Assembly: GCA_965365465.1 (NCBI GenBank) | Contig: CBDUBU010000250.1 | Span: forward strand, 1-6,184 | Direction of reading: 5' to 3' | DNA: 6,184 nucleotides | DNA from: CBDUBU01 sp965365465 | GTDB taxonomy: Bacteria; Bacteroidota; Rhodothermia; Rhodothermales; DASSAV01 | Shown here: piece after piece, positions 1-5,949 of the stretch | Layout: each line of letters opens with the position of its first letter | Numbering within the stretch: position 1 is the stretch's first letter | Translations under genes and position numbers: made by a program | The notes under the pieces: model-generated | What the model saw: only the letters and a program-made list of their open reading frames with translations | Databases searched by the model: none | Told to the model about the DNA's origin: nothing

Positions 1-250
1 CGATGACGGCGACGCGCTCTACTTCAGCGATGATGGCGGCGCTAACTTCAGCAAGGTCTATTCGTTCGATCCGACCAACTGGCAAAACAGAACCTACGGA
101 CAACTTCCGCCCATCGATGTCGATGCGCTGGCGGCGGCCAATGGCCTGCAACTGACCAATCAGTTTGTGATCCGGTTCCAGCAGGTAGGATCTCTCGACC
201 TTGAGATGAGGTCTGGTTCCTCACACGGTTTCTTCATTGATGATGTTTCG
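1..250 (+). repeat. Copy 1 (partial) of intragenic ~570-base module repeat
   Basis: Two blocks of this stretch recur downstream in the same gene. Positions 1-55 match 574-628 with no differences. Positions 159-250 match 729-820 with eight differences (187, 196, 206, 229, 237, 244, 247, 250), of which only 206 changes an amino acid (Met/Val). The roughly 100 bases between the blocks are strongly diverged in DNA and moderately in protein, and this copy is one codon longer there. The start of this copy lies outside the window. Confidence 0.9.
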
Positions 251-1138
251 GTGACGGCGCCGGAGGTGGTCTATGCGGGGTTGCCCTTCATGGATGACTT
301 CGAGGGAGGGCGGCTGGACTCGGCCTGGACGTGGGCCAACCCGCTTTTCCCGACGCAGACAGGCGACGAAGGTACGGTAAACATCGGGGGAATCGTGGAG
401 GTCACGCGCCGGATCGATGGCGTGGAAGCGCCGCACAACGGCTCCTACGCCGTGGCAATGGGACGCCTCGAACGCGGCGACAAGACGACCAACGCGCTGG
501 ATCTGCACCTGGACCTGAGCGGGCAGTCGCAGGTGGAACTACGCTTCTGGATTCGGCGCAACGGCGACTTTACCGATGACGGCGACGCGCTCTACTTCAG
601 CGATGATGGCGGCGCTAACTTCAGCAAGATCTTTCCTCTGAACCCCGATGACCTGCCTAACCGGGTTTATCAAGAGGTAGCTGTTGATGTCGATAGCCTC
701 GCTTCTGATAAGAATCTTACTCTAAATAATCAGTTTGTGATCCGGTTCCAGCAGGTGGGATCTCTTGACCTTGAGGTGAGGTCTGGTTCCTCACACGGCT
801 TCTTCATCGATGACGTATCAGTCGTTGGAGATGTCACGACGCCTACCGATGCGGAAGGCGAAGCCGGCCTCCCCGAAGCCTTTGCACTGGCGCAGAACTA
901 CCCGAACCCTTTCAATCCGAGTACAACGATCCGGTACACGCTGCCGCACAACAGCCGCGTACGCCTTGACCTCTATAACGCGCTCGGTCAGCGTGTCCAG
1001 ACGCTCTTCGACGGGATGCAGCCGGCGGGCGCCTACACGCTGCCGGTGAACCTGCATGGCTATGCGAGCGGCGTTTACTTCTACCGGATGCAGGCGGAGG
1101 GCTTCGCGCAGACGCGCCGGATGGTTCTGCTCGAATAG
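2..1138 (+). CDS. Secreted protein with tandem MAM/jelly-roll-like modules and a C-terminal T9SS sorting domain (5' end outside window)
   Basis: The frame is open from the first bases, so the gene starts upstream of the window. A GTG at 167 lies inside a conserved module and is not a real start. The visible part is 378 residues. It holds the end of one beta-rich module (2 to about 254), then a complete second module (about 279-836) that opens with a DDFEGG motif. Both modules contain DDGDALYFSDDGG and end in GFFIDDVSV, as in MAM or immune-inhibitor-A-type jelly-roll domains, which usually bind ligands or support an enzyme domain. A short linker leads to an 89-residue T9SS type A sorting domain (869-1135) with NYPNPFNPSTTIRYTLP, LYNALGQRV and GVYFYRM. 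From family knowledge, this domain sends the protein across the outer membrane and is then removed or anchored. Any catalytic domain would lie upstream, so overall function is unknown. The stop is TAG at 1136-1138, and no terminator hairpin is visible after it. Confidence 0.9.
   Translation, partial: DDGDALYFSDDGGANFSKVYSFDPTNWQNRTYGQLPPIDVDALAAANGLQLTNQFVIRFQQVGSLDLEMRSGSSHGFFIDDVSVTAPEVVYAGLPFMDDFEGGRLDSAWTWANPLFPTQTGDEGTVNIGGIVEVTRRIDGVEAPHNGSYAVAMGRLERGDKTTNALDLHLDLSGQSQVELRFWIRRNGDFTDDGDALYFSDDGGANFSKIFPLNPDDLPNRVYQEVAVDVDSLASDKNLTLNNQFVIRFQQVGSLDLEVRSGSSHGFFIDDVSVVGDVTTPTDAEGEAGLPEAFALAQNYPNPFNPSTTIRYTLPHNSRVRLDLYNALGQRVQTLFDGMQPAGAYTLPVNLHGYASGVYFYRMQAEGFAQTRRMVLLE
574..820 (+). repeat. 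Copy 2 of intragenic module repeat
   Basis: Downstream partner of the repeat at 1-250, offset by 573 bases in the first block and 570 in the second. The diverged middle includes an AT-richer part (661-730, about 40% GC by hand count) inside a gene of about 60% GC. It encodes a Lys/Asn-containing stretch with codons unlike the flanking blocks. Confidence 0.88.
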
Positions 1139-1147
1139 TCCTCCGAT

Positions 1148-1376
1148 TTAGTCGTGCGGATACCCGGTTCAGACGGTTTCTTCGTTGAACTGGATGCGCT
1201 CATGGGCAGCGCCGCCAAAGACCATCGCGCCGAGGCGTCCATTGCCCACAGGCAGGGCCTCCACCCACTGACGCGCCGGGGCGGTGTACCAGAGCATCAA
1301 CGGTGCATCAGAAGCCTGGGCATTGCCCCTGTGAAAAGAAGGGCGAGCAGCAGAGCAAAGCGAACGGAGCGCGCAT
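1148..1376 (-). pseudogene. Decayed N-terminal fragment of a GH95-type alpha-L-fucosidase
   Basis: On the minus strand, 1318-1172 encodes a stretch with LMLWYTAPARQWVEALPVGN, then GRLGAMVFGG and RIQFNEETV. This is the characteristic N-terminus of glycoside hydrolase family 95 (LWY.PA..W.EALPVGNGRLGAMVFGG....QLNE.T.W). In intact enzymes it precedes a large catalytic domain that releases alpha-linked fucose from glycans. After NEETV the expected Trp is TGA (1171-1169). TGYPHD follows, and the expected Tyr is then TAA (1150-1148). Upstream, an ATG at 1376-1374 begins MRAPFA. A hydrophobic run LLLALLFTGAM lies in a second frame, and AQASDAP in the third. One missing base in the T run near 1357-1360 and one missing G near 1320-1321 would rebuild a normal signal peptide ending in AQA joined to the GH95 domain. 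Everything after about 75 residues is absent, because the neighbouring gene's stop at 1138 begins there. Family recognition is from memory of the motif; the gene is clearly non-functional. Confidence 0.8.
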
Positions 1377-1542
1377 GAGCGTTGGTTTTGACGGGATGTA
1401 GCACAGGAACTTCGCTGGACCGGAAAATGACGATGCCACGGTTCCATTTCCGTCAGGCCCGGTCATCTCAGAGCCGGTTGTGTCCTTGACTCACGCTCAA
1501 TATCGGCCATTTACATGGAAGATGCCTCCCCAGAGAAAAATC
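1377..1542. other. Intergenic region with no recognised feature
   Basis: This 166-base stretch lies between the start of the GH95 relic and the end of the GWxTD gene. It would have held the relic's promoter. I find no convincing promoter, terminator hairpin or small gene on either strand. Confidence 0.5.
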
Positions 1543-2961
1543 TCAGCGCTTCAGTTCAGCCTCCCAGTTCGGCAGCGTGCGCTCCCCGGAAACGGTTGAA
1601 TGGATCAGTTCAAACTGACCGAATCCGTTCCGGTCAGCAAATACAAAGACGGACTGGCCTTCGCCAGGTATATTGTTGTACTGCCAGACCTCGTAGGGCT
1701 TCATGTCGATGTCGTACAGGTGCGGTTCGATGGCGATGGGGGAGCCATACTTGACCAGAACGCGGCCCCGGTCGGTTTGCCAGCCGGGTGCATAGCTGCT
1801 CGAATAGCGTTCGTTGGCGTACTGAATGCGGCGGTAAAACTCGTCTTGGAACTCATTGATCGGGCTGGCGCCGTTCGGGTCGCGCTTCTGCCAGAACTCT
1901 TGCAGAAACAGGCGCTTTTCATCCAGATCCTGGATGCCGCGCATACGCCGCCGCTCCCGATCCGTTGCGACAATCTCGGCGTGTTTTATCGCCTGGTCGA
2001 TCTCTTCCTCCGGCATGGCCGTGTACTGGTTCGTCTCATAGGAATCCGCCGCGAGATTCGACTCCGCACGCTCCACGGTGGGGTTGTACACGAAGAACTT
2101 GCGAGACTGCTCAACGACGGCTACGTTTTCATCGTTCAGCAGCGCGAGGCGGATGAAATAGGAACCGGTCGGCAGCGAATCCAGCCTGAAGGAACCAACC
2201 AGCACATCCGGTGTGCGGGCTTCGCGTTCAACCCGTTTTTGCATACCCTGAATGGGTTGTGGGCGGTTGGTTTCGGCGACATAGGACAGCAACGTGTACG
2301 TGTTATCCTGTCCGGCAGCCTGTTCCGGGTGGTAGGCTTCGGCATAGTAATAAAGGACAGGCACGCCCTGGCCGAAAATCTGGTTGACGTTGGGACGGAT
2401 GGTAAGCCCGTTCTTGTAAAACACGTCATCCCGGTCTGTGGTCGGCGCGATGCTCGATGCGAGGGTAACGTCCGAAAGCGCAGCCTGCGCATTTGCCCCG
2501 AAGTCAGGCGCCAGTATATCGCGGCGCAACTCTAACTGCCGGCGCTGCGCTGCCTCGTCACGGGGAGCCACCACACGCAGTTCGTATTCGCCCGGCTGCA
2601 AAACGATACGCTGCTGATGCAGGAAATAGCGTCCCAGGCTCAACCCGGTTGTGTCCTGCACGACAAAACTCAGGCCGGTGGAGTCGCTCCATACCGGTTC
2701 CGTGGGCGTGCCTGGCAATGCAGCATCCGTACCACGCACGACCGACATATAGAGGGGCAGCCGCGCACGGTAGTTTGTGCTGTCGCGCTCGAAGTTGAGG
2801 GAGCGAGCATCGAAGGCCAGATACACCTCGACGAGGGAATGATCCTGGTCATAGCCGAAAACGGCGTAGTCCAGATCCACCTGCACAGGGAGGGGGGCCT
2901 GGGCGGCGGCAGGCGCAGCAAAAACCAGCAAAGCCGCAAAAAGAAGACAAGACACGCGCAT
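1543..2961 (-). CDS. Secreted GWxTD-domain-containing protein
   Basis: The protein is 472 residues. The chosen start is ATG at 2961, because it is followed directly by a signal peptide (MRVSCLLFAALLVFAAPAAA, cleavage likely after QA at about residue 22) and preceded by AGGAG six bases upstream. The frame stays open to a TTG at 3036, but that would put 25 polar residues ahead of the signal peptide. The N-terminal two thirds looks like beta-rich, immunoglobulin-like domains: residues 23-130 and about 180-295, the latter with a GSYFIRLAL strand. A charged helical linker (about 317-360) follows, then the GWxTD domain at about 345-455. Its signature GWQTDRGRVLVKYGSP starts at residue 393 (1785 downward) and continues to YEVWQYNN and FVFADRNGFGQFELIHS. 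Proteins with this domain are common in Rhodothermota, Balneolota and Acidobacteriota. Their function is not established to my knowledge. There is no T9SS domain, so it is probably periplasmic or surface-associated. It lies 119 bases downstream of the UbiA-like gene on the same strand, probably with its own promoter. Stop TGA. Confidence 0.9.
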   Translation of the reverse strand: MRVSCLLFAALLVFAAPAAAQAPLPVQVDLDYAVFGYDQDHSLVEVYLAFDARSLNFERDSTNYRARLPLYMSVVRGTDAALPGTPTEPVWSDSTGLSFVVQDTTGLSLGRYFLHQQRIVLQPGEYELRVVAPRDEAAQRRQLELRRDILAPDFGANAQAALSDVTLASSIAPTTDRDDVFYKNGLTIRPNVNQIFGQGVPVLYYYAEAYHPEQAAGQDNTYTLLSYVAETNRPQPIQGMQKRVEREARTPDVLVGSFRLDSLPTGSYFIRLALLNDENVAVVEQSRKFFVYNPTVERAESNLAADSYETNQYTAMPEEEIDQAIKHAEIVATDRERRRMRGIQDLDEKRLFLQEFWQKRDPNGASPINEFQDEFYRRIQYANERYSSSYAPGWQTDRGRVLVKYGSPIAIEPHLYDIDMKPYEVWQYNNIPGEGQSVFVFADRNGFGQFELIHSTVSGERTLPNWEAELKR

Positions 2962-2967
2962 AAAAAG

Positions 2968-2972
2968 CTCCT
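2968..2972 (-). promoter_or_regulatory. Ribosome binding site of the GWxTD gene
   Basis: AGGAG on the minus strand, six bases before the ATG at 2961. It is the clearest Shine-Dalgarno site in the window and it decides the start codon in favour of the ATG over the upstream TTG at 3036. Confidence 0.65.
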
Positions 2973-3013
2973 GATCTTTCAAGGGTTCTGACGCAAGATG
3001 AGGGACCCCGTCA

Positions 3014-3042
3014 GTCGTAAAATCCTTATAAAACAAAACATT
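3014..3042 (-). promoter_or_regulatory. AT-rich candidate promoter region upstream of the GWxTD gene
   Basis: A strikingly AT-rich island within the 119-base gap between the GWxTD gene and the UbiA-like gene. On the minus strand it contains TTTTGTTTTATAAGG, about 55-80 bases before the start codon. No clean Bacteroidota-type TTTG/TAnnTTTG pair or sigma-70 pair at proper spacing is visible, so this is only a composition-based call. Confidence 0.3.
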
Positions 3043-3080
3043 GTGTGCGTTCCCGCAACGTGTGCGCCGGAACCGGCAAA

Positions 3081-3965
3081 TTAAAACAGCGGCGGCGCCC
3101 AGGCGGCAAGCGCTGTCAGCGCCGGCCAGGCAAGGATCGCATCGAGTGTCAGGCTATAGTTCCGGGAGTCCTGAAGCCGGCTTGCAGCCGCCAGCATGAT
3201 TACCGGCCCGACCAGATCCACAAGCAGCAGACGCGGAGCGCCGAACGACAGCATAGCAGCAAGGGTTCCAGCTATGGCAAAGGCAAGGGAAGACGCCGTG
3301 ATCCCACGGAGCGCGGCGGGAGACCAGGCGGAGGCCATTGTATGGAGGCCCGCTCGCCTGTCGCCCTCCCGATCCGGATAATCCGAGAGGATCGCATTGG
3401 GAAGCACGAACAGAAAGCGGTAGGTCGTCAGGGCCGCTACGGCGGGCGTAAGGGCGGCGCCTGCCTGCAATACAGGAAGCAGCACACACCCGCCCGCCCA
3501 TGCTCCGGCAATCAGCACCGGTTTGAAGAAACCGGCGGGTTTCAGCCGGCGGCCTGCCGGAAGCACAGGAATCACATACAGCAGGCTGAGCACCCCGATC
3601 GAGAACCCGGCCCACAGAACGCCAGGGCGAAGGTATGGAAGCGCGGCGATGGCGACTGCGGCGGCGCACCCAGACGAAATCAGCACGTAGCGCGGATGCG
3701 TACGCAGCCAGGCCAGGCGCTCCGGCTGGTTGAAATGATCTTCAGGGGAGAAGTCCAGCGCCCGGTCGAACTGGTACACGATAAAGACGGCGCTAAAGGC
3801 AAGCAGCAGGAGCGGGATGCTCGGCGGCAGCGCGCACAGGGCATACGTCCCTGACAGAAGCGCCACGGCGAGCAGGCCGGGCAGGAGGCCTGTATGCCGA
3901 ATAACGGAAACCACACCTCTGCCGGCATCTATGCGTGGGACCAGGACTCTGTGCTCGTGCTGCAT
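3081..3965 (-). CDS. UbiA-like integral membrane protein (putative prenyltransferase family)
   Basis: The protein is 294 residues with about nine hydrophobic segments (near 27-46, 49-66, 93-112, 115-135, 147-166, 172-190, 219-241, 246-262 and 273-290), the number expected for UbiA-type prenyltransferases. These join isoprenoid diphosphates to aromatic or other acceptors in the inner membrane. The second Asp-rich motif is well kept: SDYPDREGDRRAG at 194-206 (D195, D198, D202). The first appears altered: YQFDRALDFSPED at 64-76 (D67, D71, D76), followed by NQPER, where the family usually has NDxxDxxxD. KPAGFFKPVLIAGAWAGG (142-159) resembles the loop and helix after the YxxP segment of the family. 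Its substrate cannot be told. It may be an atypical prenyltransferase or a UbiA-fold protein with another role. The start is ATG at 3965, 21 bases after the peptidase stop on the same strand, so the two are probably co-transcribed. No good Shine-Dalgarno is seen. The first 20 residues are polar, and a later GTG start at 3914 is possible. Stop TAA. Confidence 0.7.
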   Translation of the reverse strand: MQHEHRVLVPRIDAGRGVVSVIRHTGLLPGLLAVALLSGTYALCALPPSIPLLLLAFSAVFIVYQFDRALDFSPEDHFNQPERLAWLRTHPRYVLISSGCAAAVAIAALPYLRPGVLWAGFSIGVLSLLYVIPVLPAGRRLKPAGFFKPVLIAGAWAGGCVLLPVLQAGAALTPAVAALTTYRFLFVLPNAILSDYPDREGDRRAGLHTMASAWSPAALRGITASSLAFAIAGTLAAMLSFGAPRLLLVDLVGPVIMLAAASRLQDSRNYSLTLDAILAWPALTALAAWAPPLF

Positions 3966-3986
3966 GTCGCCGGTGGATGATCGCCG

Positions 3987-5843
3987 CTAGCGGACGAGGT
4001 GCAAGGGCGTGCGGGTTGTCCTGTCACCGGCCTGGATGACGCACCAGTAGAGGCCGCCTGCCAGCCCTGACGCATCGAAAAACCACTCGTGAACACCGGC
4101 CTGGTGGCGCCCGCTCACCAACCCTGCTACCCTGCGGCCCATCAGATCGTATATGGTAAGCCGGGCCTCGCCTTCTTCCGGCATCTCGTACCTGATGATG
4201 GTGAAGTCGCTGAAGGGGTCAGGGTAGTTTTCCACACGCAGGGCAGCCTGTTCCGGCGGCGCGGCGAGATAGTCCGTCCAGACCGAGAGGGCAAACGCGC
4301 CACCCTCGCGTGTAATATCGGTGAGCGTAAGCTTCCGGTCCAGCGAGGGGTTGGCATGGTAATAAAAGCCGGGCAGCGTGAAAGGCGTGTACATGTCGCC
4401 GGGTTCCAGGGCCACACGGTACGTCCCTCCGGGCCGGAACGCCCGCAGTTTCTCCGAAGGCCCTTCGGAAAATGGCACCAGCCGCCGAGAGATGCCGCTG
4501 TTTTCAAGGCTGGAGTAGAAAAGGTAGTCGTATGCCGGATTTCTGCGTCCGCCGCACATCGAGTTGCCGGATTCCGGGGCCTTATACAGGTAAAGTCCCT
4601 CCTGCGGAAGAAAAAGATCATAGCTGTCGCCGTCGTCGTTGCCGTAGAAAGGAGCGCCCGGGTCGGCGGCATTGGGTGGGCTGTCCCAGAAGTTGGACCA
4701 GAACCGCGCCTCGACAATTAAATCGCCGCACGCATCGCGGCCTTCGCGGATGCGAAACACCTTGCCGGAAGCGAGCGCGTCCGGCGTATGCAGGCGCAAC
4801 AGGCTATGGTTTTTCACGTCCACATTGACCACCTCGGCCCAGCCGAGCTTGATCCGGTCGCCGGCGCTCATCGTGAGGTAGGCGCCCCCCATGATCCCGA
4901 TACAGTCCGACTCGGAAGCGATTTCGCTGTCGCAGGTATGATAAGGCCCGAAATGTCGGTGTCCGATCTCATGAGCGATGATGCGCACCGACTGCTTGCG
5001 CGTCGTGGCGCGGGTGATAATGCCTGATCCGCTCGTGAGGTTGTCGATCACGCGCAGGCTGCCGAGCCGAACCGGATCGCTCCGGAACGCATCCGTCGCC
5101 GGGTCCAGATAATCAGGTTCTCCCGGTCTGACTTCCGTGTCCGCGCCGAGCGAGCTGATCGAAGAGCCGGAAGAGGGTTTGCCGTTTGCCAGCCGCCGCA
5201 GGCCCGGCAGCGCCGCGCTCCGGTTGACGAGGATGATCATGTCAAAAATGCCGTCTCCGCCGGACGCGTACTCGTTGGAGCCGTTCCGGTAAGTGTCGAG
5301 CAGAGAGAGATTCAGGGAGTCCGGGTTCTCAGAAAAGTATTGCCGGATCTCAGAGGACGTGAGGATCTCATGGGAGAGGGCGACTGCTCCGTTCGGGAAG
5401 TCGCCCCGGTTGTCATGGTACCAGGATACCGGATGCTCCGGCGCGTACACACGAGGGTACACGTAGCCCTTCACGGTGAACCGTCCGTGCGACATGGTGT
5501 GGTAGAACGCACTCAACGAACCGGGGTCGAAGGCGGCAGGATCAGCGCCCGGCGGCGCGAGCAGCCGGTTCTCTCCGGCCCAGGCAGGAAGCAGTCTTTC
5601 CGGATCCAGGCTGTGCGTGCGGGGCCACTCGGTGGCGGGGTCGCTGGTATGATCTCCTTCTTCCGCGTTCTCCTCGTGCTGAACGAAAATTACAAAGGCA
5701 TGAACTGCGCCGTGGTTAGGAAAGGCGAGCCGTGCGCCGTCCTGCGCCTGCGCACAGGCAGGCGGAATCGCCCACGCGATCCAGAAAACAAGCGGTATCA
5801 GCAGCGCCGGTGCGAGACGAGCCGGGCATAGCGCGTGCGGCAT
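3987..5843 (-). CDS. Secreted M6-like zinc metallopeptidase with C-terminal T9SS sorting domain
   Basis: The protein is 618 residues. An N-terminal signal peptide (hydrophobic core about 11-28, cleavage probably after ACAQA near residue 33) is followed by a metallopeptidase domain. The zinc-binding and catalytic motif IIAHEIGHRHFGPYHT lies at 288-303 (H291, E292, H295; bases 4973-4959). Downstream are GIMGG (316-320), a Met-turn-like segment, and MSAGDRIKLGW (325-335), both typical of M6/immune-inhibitor-A-like peptidases. Upstream are SLSAFYHTMSHGRFTVKGYVYP (split here as SLSAFYHTMSHGRF and VKGYVYP, 109-130) and GGDGIFDMIILVN (195-207), which also fit M6 N-terminal regions. C304 and C314 next to the active site may form a disulfide. 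Residues 535-618 (bases 4241-3990) are a T9SS type A sorting domain with ENYPDPFSDFTIIRYEMP, IYDLMGRRV and GGLYWCV. The protein should therefore be exported and act outside the cell on proteins. The ATG at 5843 directly precedes the signal peptide, but no strong Shine-Dalgarno is visible. Stop TAG; the UbiA-like gene follows after 21 bases. Confidence 0.87.
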   Translation of the reverse strand: MPHALCPARLAPALLIPLVFWIAWAIPPACAQAQDGARLAFPNHGAVHAFVIFVQHEENAEEGDHTSDPATEWPRTHSLDPERLLPAWAGENRLLAPPGADPAAFDPGSLSAFYHTMSHGRFTVKGYVYPRVYAPEHPVSWYHDNRGDFPNGAVALSHEILTSSEIRQYFSENPDSLNLSLLDTYRNGSNEYASGGDGIFDMIILVNRSAALPGLRRLANGKPSSGSSISSLGADTEVRPGEPDYLDPATDAFRSDPVRLGSLRVIDNLTSGSGIITRATTRKQSVRIIAHEIGHRHFGPYHTCDSEIASESDCIGIMGGAYLTMSAGDRIKLGWAEVVNVDVKNHSLLRLHTPDALASGKVFRIREGRDACGDLIVEARFWSNFWDSPPNAADPGAPFYGNDDGDSYDLFLPQEGLYLYKAPESGNSMCGGRRNPAYDYLFYSSLENSGISRRLVPFSEGPSEKLRAFRPGGTYRVALEPGDMYTPFTLPGFYYHANPSLDRKLTLTDITREGGAFALSVWTDYLAAPPEQAALRVENYPDPFSDFTIIRYEMPEEGEARLTIYDLMGRRVAGLVSGRHQAGVHEWFFDASGLAGGLYWCVIQAGDRTTRTPLHLVR

Positions 5844-5949
5844 GAGAACAGACCACGGTCAGAAGGACAAATCGCCGATAAAAACCCGCAGCCCTGCAAA
5901 AGTTCTTCCCGTAGTAAGAAGAAGTCGGTTCAGATAACAACGAGGCAAC
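5844..5949 (-). other. Intergenic region upstream of the metallopeptidase gene
   Basis: A 106-base gap between two minus-strand genes. It probably carries the promoter of the peptidase and UbiA-like pair. I see only a half-match to the Bacteroidota promoter (TTTG at 5900-5897 and GCGATTTG ending at 5868) and no convincing terminator hairpin for the upstream gene. Confidence 0.35.

Noticed and set aside
1148..1171. TGA read as Trp (alternative genetic code) to rescue the GH95 frame
   Set aside because: The second lesion is TAA, which this code would not rescue. The intact GWxTD gene nearby also uses TGA as its natural stop, and two frame changes would remain.
1169..1447. A 92-residue minus-strand gene starting at 1447
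   Set aside because: The part before about 1318 has no signal peptide and no family likeness, and is out of frame with the relic's rebuilt leader. Only the GH95-like end is meaningful, so it is called as a pseudogene.
1540..1565. Hairpin terminator at the 3' end of the GWxTD gene (GAGATTTTTCTC)
   Set aside because: Only a four-base stem, overlapping the stop codon, without a following T run. Not supportable.
1600..2535. Long plus-strand open frame opposite the GWxTD gene (311 residues)
   Set aside because: It is antisense to a well-supported gene, with no signal, domain or ribosome binding site recognised. Long antisense frames are expected in GC-rich DNA.
3066..3077. GCCGGAACCGGC palindrome as a terminator after the UbiA-like gene
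   Set aside because: The stem is only five base pairs with a two-base loop, and no T tract follows on the minus strand. It is too weak to call.
3045..3854. Plus-strand open frame of 269 residues opposite the UbiA-like gene
   Set aside because: It is very rich in Arg, Gly and Gln, with no recognisable domain, as expected for the antisense of a hydrophobic membrane-protein gene.
5868..5900. Bacteroidota-type promoter (TTTG and TAnnTTTG) ahead of the metallopeptidase gene
   Set aside because: The two TTTG elements are at workable spacing (21 bases), but the downstream element reads GCGATTTG and lacks the TA. This is only a half-match and could be chance.
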